Below are positions 44,214-55,898 of a stretch of DNA of 64,000 bases, piece by piece. The notes under the pieces are model-generated. The model worked only from the letters and a program-made list of their open reading frames with translations, was not told the DNA's origin and made no database searches. The stretch comes from Annulohypoxylon bovei var. microspora (lineage: Eukaryota > Ascomycota > Sordariomycetes > Xylariales > Hypoxylaceae): NCBI GenBank assembly GCA_022836615.1, contig MU405352.1, positions 36,083 through 100,082 on the forward strand. The letters run 5' to 3'. The first letter of the stretch is position 1. Every line of letters starts with the position of its first letter. The translations under genes were made by a program, and so were the position numbers.

Positions 44214-45794
44214 ATGCATTCAACAGTGGCTCTCTGCCTTGGGCTCATGGCTAGCCTCGCCCAAGGCGCTCTCCTTAACAGACGTGCTGCCTTGGAGGAT
44301 TGTCTCTCGGGTAGCAAAACTGTCGTGGATGAAGTCGGCTCTGAGGACTACAAGCGTGATATCACGCCTTTCAACAAGCGGCTGTCGTTTCAACCCGCGG
44401 CCATTGCTGCACCGACTACGGTAGAGCAGATCGAGAGTGCTGTGGCTTGTGGCTCGAAGCTGGGTTACAAAGTCACTGCGAAAGGTGGAGGACACAGCTA
44501 TGCCTCTCTTGGTCTCGGTGGGGAGGACGGCCATCTCATCATTGAGCTTGACCGTATGAATTCTGTAAAATTGGATACGGAGACGAACATCGCAACTGTG
44601 GATGCGGGAGTGAGACTTGGTCACCTAGCAGAAGAGCTATTCGCCCAAGGAAACCGCGCTATATCCCACGGAACTTGCCCTGGGTGAGCATAATTGATGC
44701 CATGAATGACGAACAAAGCTAATGGATTAGTGTTGGTATCTCTGGTCATGTCCTGCATGGTGGGTTTGGCATGAGCTCCCATACACGTGGACTGGCACTG
44801 GACTGGGTTTCGGGAATGAATGTGGTTTTAGCAAACGGAACACTTATCCATACTTCGGAAACAGAGAATCAGGACGTCTATTGGGGTCTGCTTGGTGCAG
44901 GGTCAAATTTTGGTGTCGTCACGAGTTACGAACTCAATACGTTCGAGCCTCCTGCAAATGTCACATGGTTCGTGGTTAATCTGCCGTGGAAGCAGAATAC
45001 CTCTGTTGCTGGATTGGAAGCGTTGGAAAATTTCGCTAGGAATACTCAGCCAGCCGAGCTGAACATGCGTCTTTACGCCACACGTCAGTTCACCCAACTG
45101 GAGGGTTCCTACCACGGCAATAAGACCGACCTCGAAACTGCGCTCGCGCCGCTATTAAACAAGACTGGAGGTTCTTTAGCGGCTGCCCAGACAGTTACTT
45201 GGCTCAAGGGTCTTGAGCATTTCGCTACTATGAAATTGAACCAGACGTACCCCTACACTCAAGTGGTAAGTAAAATGCGCCTAGTACGATGGCACGAAAC
45301 TGACCTCGTGGTAGCAAGAGAATTTCTATAGTAAGAGTTTAGAACTCAAAGGTCTGAACGGGACTTCAGCAAAAGGTTTTGTCGACTATTGGTTCAATGT
45401 GGCCAAGAACGAGACAGCACATTGGTATATCCAGATGGACATCCACGGAGGCCAGAATTCGGCGGTTTGGAAAGCTGATTCGAAGTTGACGTCTTACGCG
45501 CACCGAGACAAGCTGTATATCCTCCAGTACTACATCACGACAAGCGACGCTCCGGAGGATGGCTTCAAATTTATCGACGGTTGGGCATCGGCCACAACGA
45601 CCCCCTTAACGGCATCCGACTGGGGAATGTACTTCAATTATCCGGACACGAACTTGAACCGAACGAGGGCACAAGAGATGTACTGGGGTAATAACCTTGC
45701 CAAGCTGCAGCAACTCAAGGCCGATCTCGATCCTAACGAGCTATTCTACTACCCGGTGTCACTTAGCCCGGCACAGAAGCCCGAGCTTGTGTAG
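44214..45794 (+). CDS. Secreted bicovalent-FAD oligosaccharide oxidase (GOOX/BBE type)
   Basis: 494 residues; exons 44214-44683, 44731-45265, 45315-45794. Oxidises an oligosaccharide at C1 (or a related alcohol) and passes electrons to oxygen, giving H2O2. Signal peptide MHSTVALCLGLMASLAQG. The FAD domain has GGGHSYASLGLGG with His94 and SHGTCPGVGISGH with Cys155; a His and a Cys about 60 residues apart are the pair that bind FAD twice in glucooligosaccharide oxidase and berberine-bridge-type enzymes. GAGSNFGVVTSYELNTF is the second FAD motif; the C-terminal BBE segment is YFNYPDTNLN and EMYWGNNLAKLQQLKADLDP with the usual YWG/LK/DP order. An upstream in-frame extension without an ATG of similar context is ignored. 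Substrate is inferred from family only. Confidence 0.92.
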
Positions 45795-46436
45795 AGTGGA
45801 TATATTTGGTATAAGAATGGTGTGAATATTCATGTGTAAATAAATGGAAGATACCATCTGAAGACGATCTAAGAAGTATGTTTTAATACCTAAGAATAGG
45901 CAGTTTTTGAAAATGCTCTTTGTCCGATGTTCATTTAGAAATCATAAAAAGTTGGTATGAAGATATTGATGAATGAATAAGAAATTGATGTTGGTTGGTG
46001 ATCGAGCTTGTAATTAAAATGGAGCCATCCCCTCGGGACATTTCCCGAGCCCCATTATTTTCCTGTTGTTGCAACGTATTAGGCAAGTGGGGTGTTAACC
46101 TTAATTTGAGAGGGGCTGCTGTCACATGACACGTGGCTAAGGAATGACTCGTTCCTACAGAATTATTCACAGCCCCATAACCCCTGAAGCTTTCCTAATA
46201 TATCGCAGTATGCTGCTAGATGGAGTAACTTCATCAATAAAGACGCCTTTCCAAAGTCCTGAAGTCCTAGGCATGGAAAATAATATTCGGGCTACCTATA
46301 GCCCCATTTCTTAATATTCCTCTATACTTAATCAGTTTTCGGCTAATCCATCCAAAGGACACGGGAATAAAGACTCGTTGGTAGACTCGATCCGCCGACC
46401 AACACCTCCTAGCTTAATATCTTCGATATTCATATT
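45795..46436. other. Intergenic
   Basis: No gene; promoter region of the next gene. Frame 45931-46170 on the minus strand lacks motifs. Confidence 0.5.
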
Positions 46437-48251
46437 ATGGATTCCGTTGAATCGACAGAGCCTAGAAAGCCTTACATTACATACGACTCTTTTCCTAGAT
46501 TCAAGGACACTTGGAAGGATTCCCTTATAGAAAATGCCGCGGCGTTATGCGACGAATTTCCGGATTACCATGTTCGTGATCCGGAGTCTTTAGTGAGCAC
46601 TTCTCAAGTGCGCTCTTTTCACCTTGGCACGGGCGCATCCATCTACACGCAGTCATTGATCCCCGCAATAATCAACGCTAAATATGAAGTGCTTCTCGTC
46701 ACTTGCTTCTGGGCGCCATCGCCAACCCTGTCTGCATTGAAAGAGGCCCTGGAGAAGCTTGCTGAAGCTCGTCGCGAACACATCCGCTCATCTAACCCAA
46801 ACGCGGAATCTCTTTCACCTTTGAGAATACGCATCTGCTTCTCGTCAAGATCTCTTTTCCAGAAGCTATTCCACACGCCGTCTAAAGATGGATATGTATA
46901 CCCGCCATCAACATGGTCAAGGCAACTGGGCCTGCCGAGTCAAGAAATCCTAGAGGCCGGGCTCATCGATTTACGTGTCAAGAGCTTATTCTTCTTGCCT
47001 TTCAGCGTAATGCATCCCAAATTTCTCGTCATTGACCGTGAGAGAGCTTGGATTCCCAGCTGCAATGTGAGTTGGGAAACATGGCTCGAAGGATGTGTTG
47101 AAGTCTCCGGAGACGCTGTGGCTGGTTTGGTCAAATTCTACCGGCATGTCTGGGATGGGCAACTCGAGCAACTTACGACTAGGGATATTTCAGATAATGG
47201 ATCGGCTAATCCTCTTAATTTGGACGAACTTGAATTGACCACGGTACCAAGTCCTGTCAATCTTTTCGATACCTTTTTCCGAAGACGTGACATTCCAACG
47301 ATGTTGTTGCCCTCTTCTCATCACCGGAATCCCAGATTCGAAATTATTCCATGGCGTAATTCCCCGTCACCGCCACCGACACCTCTCAACCAAGCGATAT
47401 TGCAATTGTTAAGCATGGCAGAGCATTTTATTTATATGCAAACCCCCAACTTGACCTCTTGGGCGGTGATTGATAAACTCTTCGAGGCTTTAAAGCGGGG
47501 TGTCAATGTTGCCATAGTGACCAGCAAGAGATTGATGCTTCTGGAACAAATTCTCACGGCCGGCACTACAACCTCTATTTGCCTTCGATCACTAATTCGA
47601 AGATATAAAAGGCTTGAAGCTCAGCAAACGAAATCCAAGGCTAGTTGCGACCGCGATGTCGAAGCGCAACTACCTAGACTAGGGTTCTTGAATATCAATT
47701 ATTTTTGTCCAGATGCTGAAAGTCAAGCCGAGTGTAGCGACGATGGGACGGCGGAAGAGCCGGTGCAATCGCATCTTAAGCTTACTCTCGTCGATGGACA
47801 ATACGTTGTTCTTGGATCTGGAAACGTAAGTAGCTTCTGCATTCCAGCCCCAATCCCAACTTTCCTCCAATTATACGCGTTCTCTTGACAAGCTTTCTTT
47901 TAATGAATGTGCTAATCTGAAGCGCTCCAGATGGATCGCGCAAGTTGGTTCACGAGCCAAGAATTGGGGATTTTGTTCCACTCGAAGGATATCGCCTCTA
48001 CGATTGGTGAAGCTGTTGGTAATATTTTATCTGGTAGGCGAGAGTCGGTTTTCTCATCTACAGCAGACGATCAATTGGAAGGAGAAACTACTAAAGACAA
48101 TAGTGGGGCCGGGAGTCGCGCTGAAGAAGAGGCACCGAGTTCTTCACAACCGAGACCAGGATTCTCCGCGTTTGTAGCCTCTAGGATGCCGTTCGAACGA
48201 TTCCTCAATGAACCTGTCAAACCTGTTAGTCCAGAGAACGAGTATCTTTAG
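46437..48251 (+). CDS. Phospholipase-D-like phosphodiesterase with two HKD motifs
   Basis: 569 residues; exons 46437-47825 and 47931-48251. Superfamily with HxK(x4)D motifs, forming one active site from two halves. Motif 1 is HPKFLVID around residue 200 followed by IPSCNVSWETWLEG; motif 2 is HLKLTLVDGQYVVLGSGN|MDRASWFTSQELGILF, split by the intron exactly after GSGN, which proves the junction. Both motifs are intact, so hydrolytic or transphosphatidylating activity is possible. The N-terminal half has SFHLGTGASIYTQSLIPAII and VTCFWAPSPTLSAL as in fungal PLDc-domain proteins of unknown role. The last 90 residues are Ser/Glu-rich and likely disordered. No signal peptide; the substrate (phospholipid or nucleic acid) is unknown. 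Confidence 0.9.
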
Positions 48252-49345
48252 CGTGGGTGGACTAAGTCTCTGAGCGGCTCAGCCCACAACTCAACCCATA
48301 TGTGGAAGGCCGGGTACTCGCTATTGGACGAATATCAATACTAAATACCTCGGTTAAGATAAATTCATACTACACATCACATCATGTAACCCGTCCAGCC
48401 TTACGCCTTTGAAATTAATACGCTATGATTACCATCGGAAAAGGGCATTGAAATAAATTAAGGGTATCGGCCAAGGTCGCACCGAACAGACCGAAGCTTT
48501 CCTACATACGTAATATAAGTGAAGCCGCTTTTTCCTGAGTCGTATGCATGCGACAAGGTCCAAGCTGGGTTCTCCTAGGGTTAGTACGCGATCTTACTCG
48601 CTAAGTGCAGACGTATGCGGCTTTCCGCTATCACTAACGTCGGCATGCGATCACAAATTTACGCCATAAAAGTTGTTACCGCTATGGGCTGTATGGGTCG
48701 GTAACCTTTCTGGAATTGTTAGACTTGTGGCGAAGACGCCTCAACACCTTTCGGTATGCGAGAAGTGCTGATGTGAGACTTTATTTTCTCGGCTACTTCC
48801 GCCGCCATCATCATAGAATTGTCATTAGATGAGCAATTCACCCACGCTTATCTATGGTTCCTACATAGCAAGCGTCAACAACTGGTTTCTCGCGTGCATT
48901 GGCGTCCGTGGCATCGATATGCCAACCCATGTTCGATCGCTGATCATCAATCATCATCCAGTCACATTTGTCGGTTTGAATCCTTGTCTCTCGCTGCGTT
49001 ACACGGCCCCAGGCAAAGGCTAGAACCAAGGCTTCGGAATTGCTCTTGGCACATGTTATCTTTCCTGTTCACCCGCGTAAGTGATCGGCTTTGGGCGTTT
49101 TATTGTTACATTGCATTTATCTCTTGCTGACTGGCTGATCTTACCAAAGTCGCATAGCCCAGTCCAGCTGGAACAGTCTTGCTGTCGCAGGAATCACTTT
49201 TAATAATTATCACCTATGGAATTCAAATCCGAGTTCTTTTCTCTTCTACTTAAAGGAATTTTCCGCGGCCTGAACGTTGTCCCGAGCAATTGGCTTCTTG
49301 CCAGCTAAAGCGTCTACACTTGCTCCGAGACAATCAAATCTCACC
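48252..49345. other. Intergenic, 1.1 kb
   Basis: Promoter region of the permease gene. Overlapping short frames near 48819-49130 on both strands show no motif. Confidence 0.5.
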
Positions 49346-51341
49346 ATGGCATCTTCGAGTGTCGAATATTCGACAGCCTCACCGCCCGTCTACGGGACTG
49401 ACAATGATGTCACAGATCCTGAGAAAAGTGTCCTTGGCCGTCGGGGCAGCCATATCGAGTCTCTCACGACAGTTAACGACAGCGACGGCACGCATCGCAA
49501 GCTCAAATCTCGTCATATCCAATTGATCGGTATCGGTGGAACGATTGGCACCGCTCTCTATGTTTCAATTGGCAGATCCTTGCTACAAGGCGGACCGGGA
49601 AGTCTCTTCATCGCATTCTCGCTCTGGTGTACGGTCATTCTCGCCATAACTATGTCTATGGCCGAGATGGTTACATATTTGCCCATATCTTCGCCGTTTG
49701 GTATGTATTGAAACATGTTGTGTCAAGAAAATTCAACACTTAGCTTTTTGAACGATCCCCAAAAAATTTATGTAATAGCTAACGTTATGGCAGTGAGTAA
49801 AACAACTCTATACCTTGATCCCTATATATACCTAGGAAGATAATGTCTAGTATATTTTCGAGAAAAAAAATACTGACAGACCATATTACGATACATTAGA
49901 TCCGTTTCGCCGGCCGCTATGTGGATGAGGCTTTCGGGTTTGCCGCCGGCTGGAATTTTTTCATCTTCGAGGCCGTGCTCGTGCCATTCGAAGTAACAGC
50001 ATGCAATGTTGTTATTCACTACTGGAGTGATATTGTGCCAGCCGGTGCGATCATTGCGATTGTCCTCGTGCTTTATGCGCTAATCAATGTCCTGGCTGTG
50101 AGGTTTTATGGCGAGACTGAGTTCTGGGCTGCTCTTGGTAAGGTCTTACTTATCGTCGGATTGATCATATTCACTTTCATTGTTATGCTGGGCGGCAATC
50201 CTCTACACGATCGGTTTGGTTTTCGATACTGGTACGAGCCTGGGTCGTTCGCTGAGTATTACACGACCGGTTCTCTCGGCAGATTCCAAGGGTTTATGCA
50301 ATGCTTGATCACAGCTGCCTTTACAATCGCCGGGCCCGACTACGTGTCAATGGCTGCCGGCGAAACCGAGAATCCCCGAGTGGTTATGCCAAAAGCTTTC
50401 AATGCCGTATTCTATCGGTTAACTACATTCTTCATGCTCGGTTCTTTGTGCGTAGGAATTCTAGTTCCGTACAACGATGCTGAATTGATAGAAGCCTACG
50501 ACTCCTCCGCCCCAGGTGCGGCAGCCTCACCGTATGTCGTCGCGATGAACCGACTCGGAATCCCAATATTGCCACACATAGTCAATGCTATGGTCTTGAC
50601 CGCCGCTTTCTCTGCCGGCAATAGCTATGTGTACTGCGCATCCCGGTCACTTTACGGACTAGCTCTCGAGGGCAAAGCACCCAAGGTCTTGACAAAATGC
50701 ACTAGACAAGGCGTCCCAATCTACTGCGTATTCATTGTCCTATTGATTGCGTTGCTTGCATTCCTTCAAGTGAGCCAAAACGCCGCTGTTGTCCTGAACT
50801 GGTTCGTCCAACTCGTAACCGCATCCCAACTCATCAATTTCAGTGTCATGTGCGTTACGTACATCTGCTTTCATCGGGCGTTGAAGGTACAGGGAATCAG
50901 CCGCGACACTCTGCCTTACAAGGGTATCTTACAGCCATACGCCGCCTATTATGCATTGTCCGCAACATTTCTCATGACATTTATAAGCGGCTACACGGTA
51001 TTCTTGCCAGGGAATTGGGACGTGCCATCTTTCCTATTCTCGTAAGTCGGATGTTCTATGAATCTTGCAAGTATCTAACCACAACTAACAACTTTCAGCT
51101 ATACGATGATTGGCGTGTGTCCACTACTTTTCATTGGGTGGAAGGTGATTCATAAGACCCGAATTCACAGGCCCTATGAATTAGATCTGCGTAGAGATGT
51201 TGCTGCTATTGAGGACTACACCAATAAATTCATCCCATCGCCACCGAGGTGAGTCTTTCTATTCTGTTCTCTGAGACGACATACCTAACTGAACTTATTA
51301 GGAATACTTTTTCCAAATGGTTTAACTGGGTATTTGGCTAA
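49346..51341 (+). CDS. Amino-acid permease (APC superfamily, PF00324 type)
   Basis: 566 residues with about 12 predicted membrane helices; proton-coupled plasma-membrane uptake of amino acids. Exons 49346-49700, 49779-49792 (a 14-base micro-exon), 49900-51041, 51099-51248, 51302-51341. Hydrophilic N-terminus ends at KLKSRHIQLIGIGGTIGTAL, the first permease helix; SMAEMVTYLP and IRFAGRYVDEAFGFAAGWNF are the classical helix-2/3 region; AGPDYVSMAAGETENPR and SAGNSYVYCASRSLYGLA are family signatures. C-terminal YTMIGVCPLLFIGWK and RPYELDLRRD follow. The micro-exon is inferred because no single intron joins exon 1 (phase 1) to exon 3 (phase 0); it adds ANVMA. If it is wrong, the junction is non-canonical. 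Substrate range unknown. Confidence 0.88.
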
Positions 51342-51568
51342 AAGATTACCTCAAATGGTAGACACAATCTTAAGGTCATTTTTCTCTCTTGTCCTAGTGG
51401 GACATGTTACCTCCCCGTCAGTCATATCAGCTATATCGCCGCTGCTAAGGTAAATGCAAGGTTATATGTAATTGACCATCGGACAGGACCGAAAATAGAA
51501 TATATATTAAATACTAATATACGCAAGTTACTGATTTTACATCGTTATCGCAAGTGGGCTTTATCAAC

Positions 51569-52522
51569 TCACTGATGTGATCTATTATATGTACCCACTA
51601 TTGTCGGGTTCGAAGATCCTAATCTTGGATCCCCTTCTAAACTAGCGGATGGAGTGTTTTCCGATGTTCGCGTTGCCGATAACGTTTTCATCTCATATAC
51701 GCCTTTACCCTTGGAAGCCTTCTTCGCAATCCCTTGCATTCGCCCATACCAGAACGCGAACACTATCAGTGCTAGGATGCCTATGCCCCCGAATACGGCG
51801 CCAAGGATAGTGGCATTGAGATTCGACGAGGAGTCGCTAGCTATATTCGTGGGTGCACCCAGTCCCGTTTCAATTGAGGAGTCGTATGTTGTTGCAGCTG
51901 TGGTGGCATCGGCAGCCACCAGTGGAAAAATCAGCCTTGATGTCATTGGCACCGCTTGATATAACGTGTCTATCCCCTCGGCACCAGCGCAGATCGGCTG
52001 AATGAAAGCCGGCTCCTTATCCCCATACTCCGAGAAGATCTTTCGTAGGTGGCATTGTAGCGGGCCGCTATTTCAGTCAATGAGTTAGAAATACCTCCAA
52101 GGGTGACATGTAGACTTACCAGTCAGACGTTTTGCCTTTCCTGTACACGATCGCATTTTGGCTACAAGCTGTAGCTAATGCACAGGATGAGGTTGTTGTA
52201 GCACAGCAAGCCACATATCTAGCATGCGTGACGAACGCCTCGCCGCTAGGGCAAGAGATAGGTGTAGCTAGCAGCCCCTATTAGCTATATACGTCCGCGC
52301 TTTTACATGGAAGTGACACATTTCAGAGACAAGAATTAGCCTACTTGTAGCGCCCCCGACGAGAAATCCTTGGAATGGGCCCCCTGTAATAGTTGTAGAA
52401 GGTGAACTAGTGGTTTTACTGATTGCTTTGGTTTCACTCGACGACTGTCCTTCGACACCATGTTGTAGGAGCATCACTGCAAACGACACTGACTTCCAGA
52501 ACCACCATATTGAGACGCCCAT
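51569..52522 (-). CDS. Small single-pass membrane protein with Cys-rich ectodomain
   Basis: 274 residues; exons 52522-52345, 52267-52120, 52067-51569. Starts with a hydrophobic leader (MGVSIWWFWKSVSFAVMLLQ), then a Ser/Thr-rich stretch, a Cys-rich part (PISCPSGEAF, YVACCATTTSSCALATACSQ, TSDCGPLQCHLRKIF), another Ser/Thr/Asn-rich stretch, a single membrane helix (NATILGAVFGGIGILALIVF) and a basic then Ser-rich cytoplasmic tail. The layout is that of fungal cell-surface sensors or mucin-like proteins, but the cysteines do not match a WSC domain that I can recognise. Function unknown. Splice sites chosen by frame; the exon-1/2 junction has an alternative weaker donor. Confidence 0.7.
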
Positions 52523-53846
52523 TGAAACCTATATATATTCTCGCGATATCTGTTTTGTAGGAATATGTTCGAGTTTTTCCGTGTTAAGGTCTATTAGTTA
52601 ATAGTATTAATACGCAACGATGAGCTTAGGTGCGGAAAAATAAATCGCATATTGCGACATTGGGCGACAGGCTTCCATTATAAACAACAGAGTATACTTC
52701 TGTCGTTCATCCTTCCATCCCTTCATAGATCTCGAACCAGCCTTTTAAGGAGATTTGTTTCGAAGCACGAAGATTTGTTGGTTGTCTAGGCGGCGCATTC
52801 CTCGGATAAGGTCTTTGATGGCTTTGAAGGATTCTTCCGCAGCCGCGAAATAACCCATATTTGGACTGCAAACCCCCTGACTGCGTAGTAATTCGACACA
52901 AAATTGGCCATTAAATTGACGTTACTCGTCCCAAGTCGCATGTTTTACTAGCAGGCATTGCGCGGAAGAAACGAAATAACCTGAATATACGACGAATCTG
53001 GGGCCTTGTGAAATCGATGTTGGGTTTCCTAGGTTTCGCGAGCTTCAGAAGATACGATCGCTTCCCCGTGGCGCAGCAACCAAACCCTGCAGGCCAACCT
53101 ACGAAGAATATGTCGCCAAATGTAAGCGTGTCCAGCGATAGAAAACTTCGTAAATGTCGTATTGTTTATTCCCTTCGGAAATTGAACTGCGCTCTGTAGT
53201 AATCTGCTGGATCCTATTCACAACTTTCGTAATATACCCCGCCCCCCTATTCTCTGTAGCTTCATCATTTACACAGATAGCCGCCCATAATTACGCACTT
53301 AAAATCGATTAGGATCCTTCAAACCAACCTAAAAATGGAATGAATAGGTAAGCTTGTGGAACAGTCAACCAGTTCCATTAATTTACCATTTTCACAGCCT
53401 TAATTTCCAACTTCGGGCGGCGCTGAAGAACATGGTGCCTCGGGATCAACCATAGACCAAGTCAAAGCAACTTAAAAGCTCTACAAAGAGGCTTTCTACG
53501 CGCAGTCATGCCTTTTAAATAGCAATGAGGTTATCTAATGCTGACAAGTCTCATTACTGAGAGAATCCATTTGGGATTATGAGTATATGAGTATGTAAAT
53601 GAGTGTCATAGTTGAGGATAAGTTTAACTAAAGAGGGTGGGTGAGCTAAGCTACAAAATAAGGGGTTCCCGTTCCCAGTGATCAATTTGCTTCGACTTAG
53701 GCTCGCAGGGCTTCGCTAAGTCTGATAGACAATAAGGTTACGAGGTAGAAGATTCCCCCCTTCTGAACTGAATTGGAATTTTTCTTCGTGGTTACCTCCT
53801 AATGATGATAGAAATACCTCCTTTTTCTCATTACGAGATAGTCATT
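52523..53846. other. Intergenic, 1.3 kb
   Basis: No supported gene; short frames at 52707-52901 and 53008-53199 have no motif. Confidence 0.45.
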
Positions 53847-54421
53847 TCAGCAGTGAAGGATGCGCCAAAGCTGATGAGGGTTCTTCCTCTCCACCTGTCC
53901 CGCCCAACCTGTGATTTGAGTCCTGTTCCAAGCACGTCAATGACCTGCAAATGACAAAGTTTGTATTATACTGTTTTAAAAGAACTTACGAGTTGGCTGA
54001 ATTGCCGTTGAAAAGGTCAACATAAGTACCAGTTCCCACGTTTTGGATCCTACCTATGTTAGCAACGGTGCTTCTCATGATAGCAGACAGACGTACATAA
54101 ACACACGACCTTCATCATCAGCAGTGACAAGATACCAAAGTTGATGTGGATTGGAGTTTTCTGCCTCGGCACCAGCCCAGCCAGTAATCTTGGTTTTGTT
54201 CTCCTTACCACCGTTGTAGAGGTCCAGATTAGCTATTGCGATATCAGCATACAGTCTCAATTACAGTTAATATGGATAGTTGGACTTACTATTGGTCTCA
54301 ACATTTCGAATCACCCACGTTGGCCAGACAGTGCTCGTATCAACCTTTTGAAGTTTCCAGCGCTGGTTGTTGCCACCATGGTACTGGTACCCAATAACGG
54401 ATGTGCCATTCTGCTTGCCAC
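53847..54421 (-). pseudogene. Ricin-B-type (beta-trefoil) lectin, 5' end missing
   Basis: Four minus-strand exons can be read: 54421-54290, 54232-54097, 54049-53990, 53922-53847. Spliced product: GKQNGTSVIGYQYHGGNNQRW, WVIRNVETNTNLDLYNGGKE, ITGWAGAEAENSNPHQLWYL, IQNVGTGTYVDLFNGNSANS, TQITGWAGQVERKNPHQLWR, ILHC. The repeated N-P-H-Q-x-W / Q-R-W blocks are the QxW motifs of ricin-type carbohydrate-binding repeats, and ITGWAG occurs twice, showing two of the trefoil repeats. The visible part has no stop. Upstream of 54421 the frame meets a stop and only a weak AAG acceptor exists; the expected first exon would lie in the A+T-rich block starting near 54530, where nothing legible remains. I infer a gene cut or degraded at the isochore edge; an unread short 5' exon is the alternative. 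Confidence 0.72.
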
Positions 54422-55679
54422 CTTGATATGATAGTTAGATTCGTGGGCAAGGAATGTCAGTTAAAGGGGATATGTAATAGATAATGTGATAAGGGCTAGT
54501 AATAGGGCTTGGATATTAAGGATCAATTTAATGTAATAATTCTTTAAGGGTTTAAGGTTTATAATTCTTCGTTTTTAATGGAAGGGGGATTATTAAATTA
54601 TTTAACTTTAATTTATATAAAACTTTTTAACGTTATAAACGCCTTTTAATTTTTATTAGTTTAATATTTAAATTTTTTATATATAATAATTTATATTTTA
54701 TAATTAATTTCATTTAATAACTTTTTGCATTATATATTAATATTTATATATACGTTATAATAATAATTATTTATAATTATATTTTTAATTTTTATATAAT
54801 ATTAATTCTTTTTTTTTTAATATTCGTTTTTTAAATATTATCGTTTACGTTTCGAAAAAAAGATTTCATGGTTTTATTAAATTAATTCGATGGAAATGTT
54901 TAATTATTAACTTTAAACCTTCGTTAAACATATATTCGTAAAACCTTTAAATTTAATACCTTTTAATTAATTAACTTTTTCATTTAATAAAATATTTCAT
55001 TTTTTTTTAAATTTTTAAAGAATTTTTTATTTTTTTCATTTAATAATTTTTTAATTTAATTAAAGTTACTTTTTATAAAACTTAATTAAAATTAAATAAT
55101 TTTTAATTATTAACGTAATAAAGTTCGATAAAAAAAACGTAAAAAAAATTATAAATTTTTTAATTTTTAAGTAAAGTAAATTTAATAATAATAAAAAAAA
55201 TTACCTTTTAAATTTTAAAAAAACCGAATACTTTTTAATTTAATTTTTTAACAAGTTATTTAATTTTAATATTTTTTATATTTAATATTATAAATTATTT
55301 TTTTTAAATATAAAGGCGTTTTTTTTTCATTTATTAATTTATTTTTTTATACGTTATTAATTATATTTAAAATGTTTTTAAACGTTTTAATATATTTATA
55401 TTATTTAATGTAAATAAAATTTATTATTTAAATTATAAAAAACTTTCATAAATAAATTATAAATTATTAAATAAAAGTTATAATTTACGTAAAAAAAAGT
55501 TAAATGCGTAAAAAATAAAATAATATTATTATAAATAAATTTAACCGTAATTAAAAAGTTTTTTTAATTATTTATTTCGTAATTAATGAAAGTTTTTAAA
55601 TAAATTTTAAAGATTTAATTAAAGTGTTTAATTTAACCATTAATTTAAAAATAAAAAATGGTGTTTATTTAAGTTTTTA

Positions 55680-55898
55680 TTACGGATCGGGGCTTTTATT
55701 AAAGTATTTAAAAAGGCATAACTTTAATAATTATAAAATAATTATTTATATTAATTTAATGATAATTAAATTAAATAATAAAATTATTTATATAAAAAAG
55801 ATTATAATTAATTTACGATTTATAAGATTAATTATAAGTTATTAAAAGTTAACGTTAAAAGCATTAACTTTAAATAAATTAAAAATTTTAATATTTTT
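55680..55898 (+). repeat. Direct repeat, left copy (possible LTR)
   Basis: About 219 bases matching 59617-59838 in the same orientation. Most differences are transitions: TACGGATCGGGGC here is TACAAATTAAGGC in the right copy (four G-to-A changes in 13 bases), while ACTTTAAATAAA here is ACCTTAAATAAA there. If the pair are LTRs, the element spans about 4.2 kb. Termini and TG/CA ends are not discernible. Confidence 0.65.

Noticed and set aside
55624..55845. 73-codon frame in the A+T-rich block
   Set aside because: Ile/Asn/Lys-rich product overlapping a direct repeat; expected by chance in such composition.
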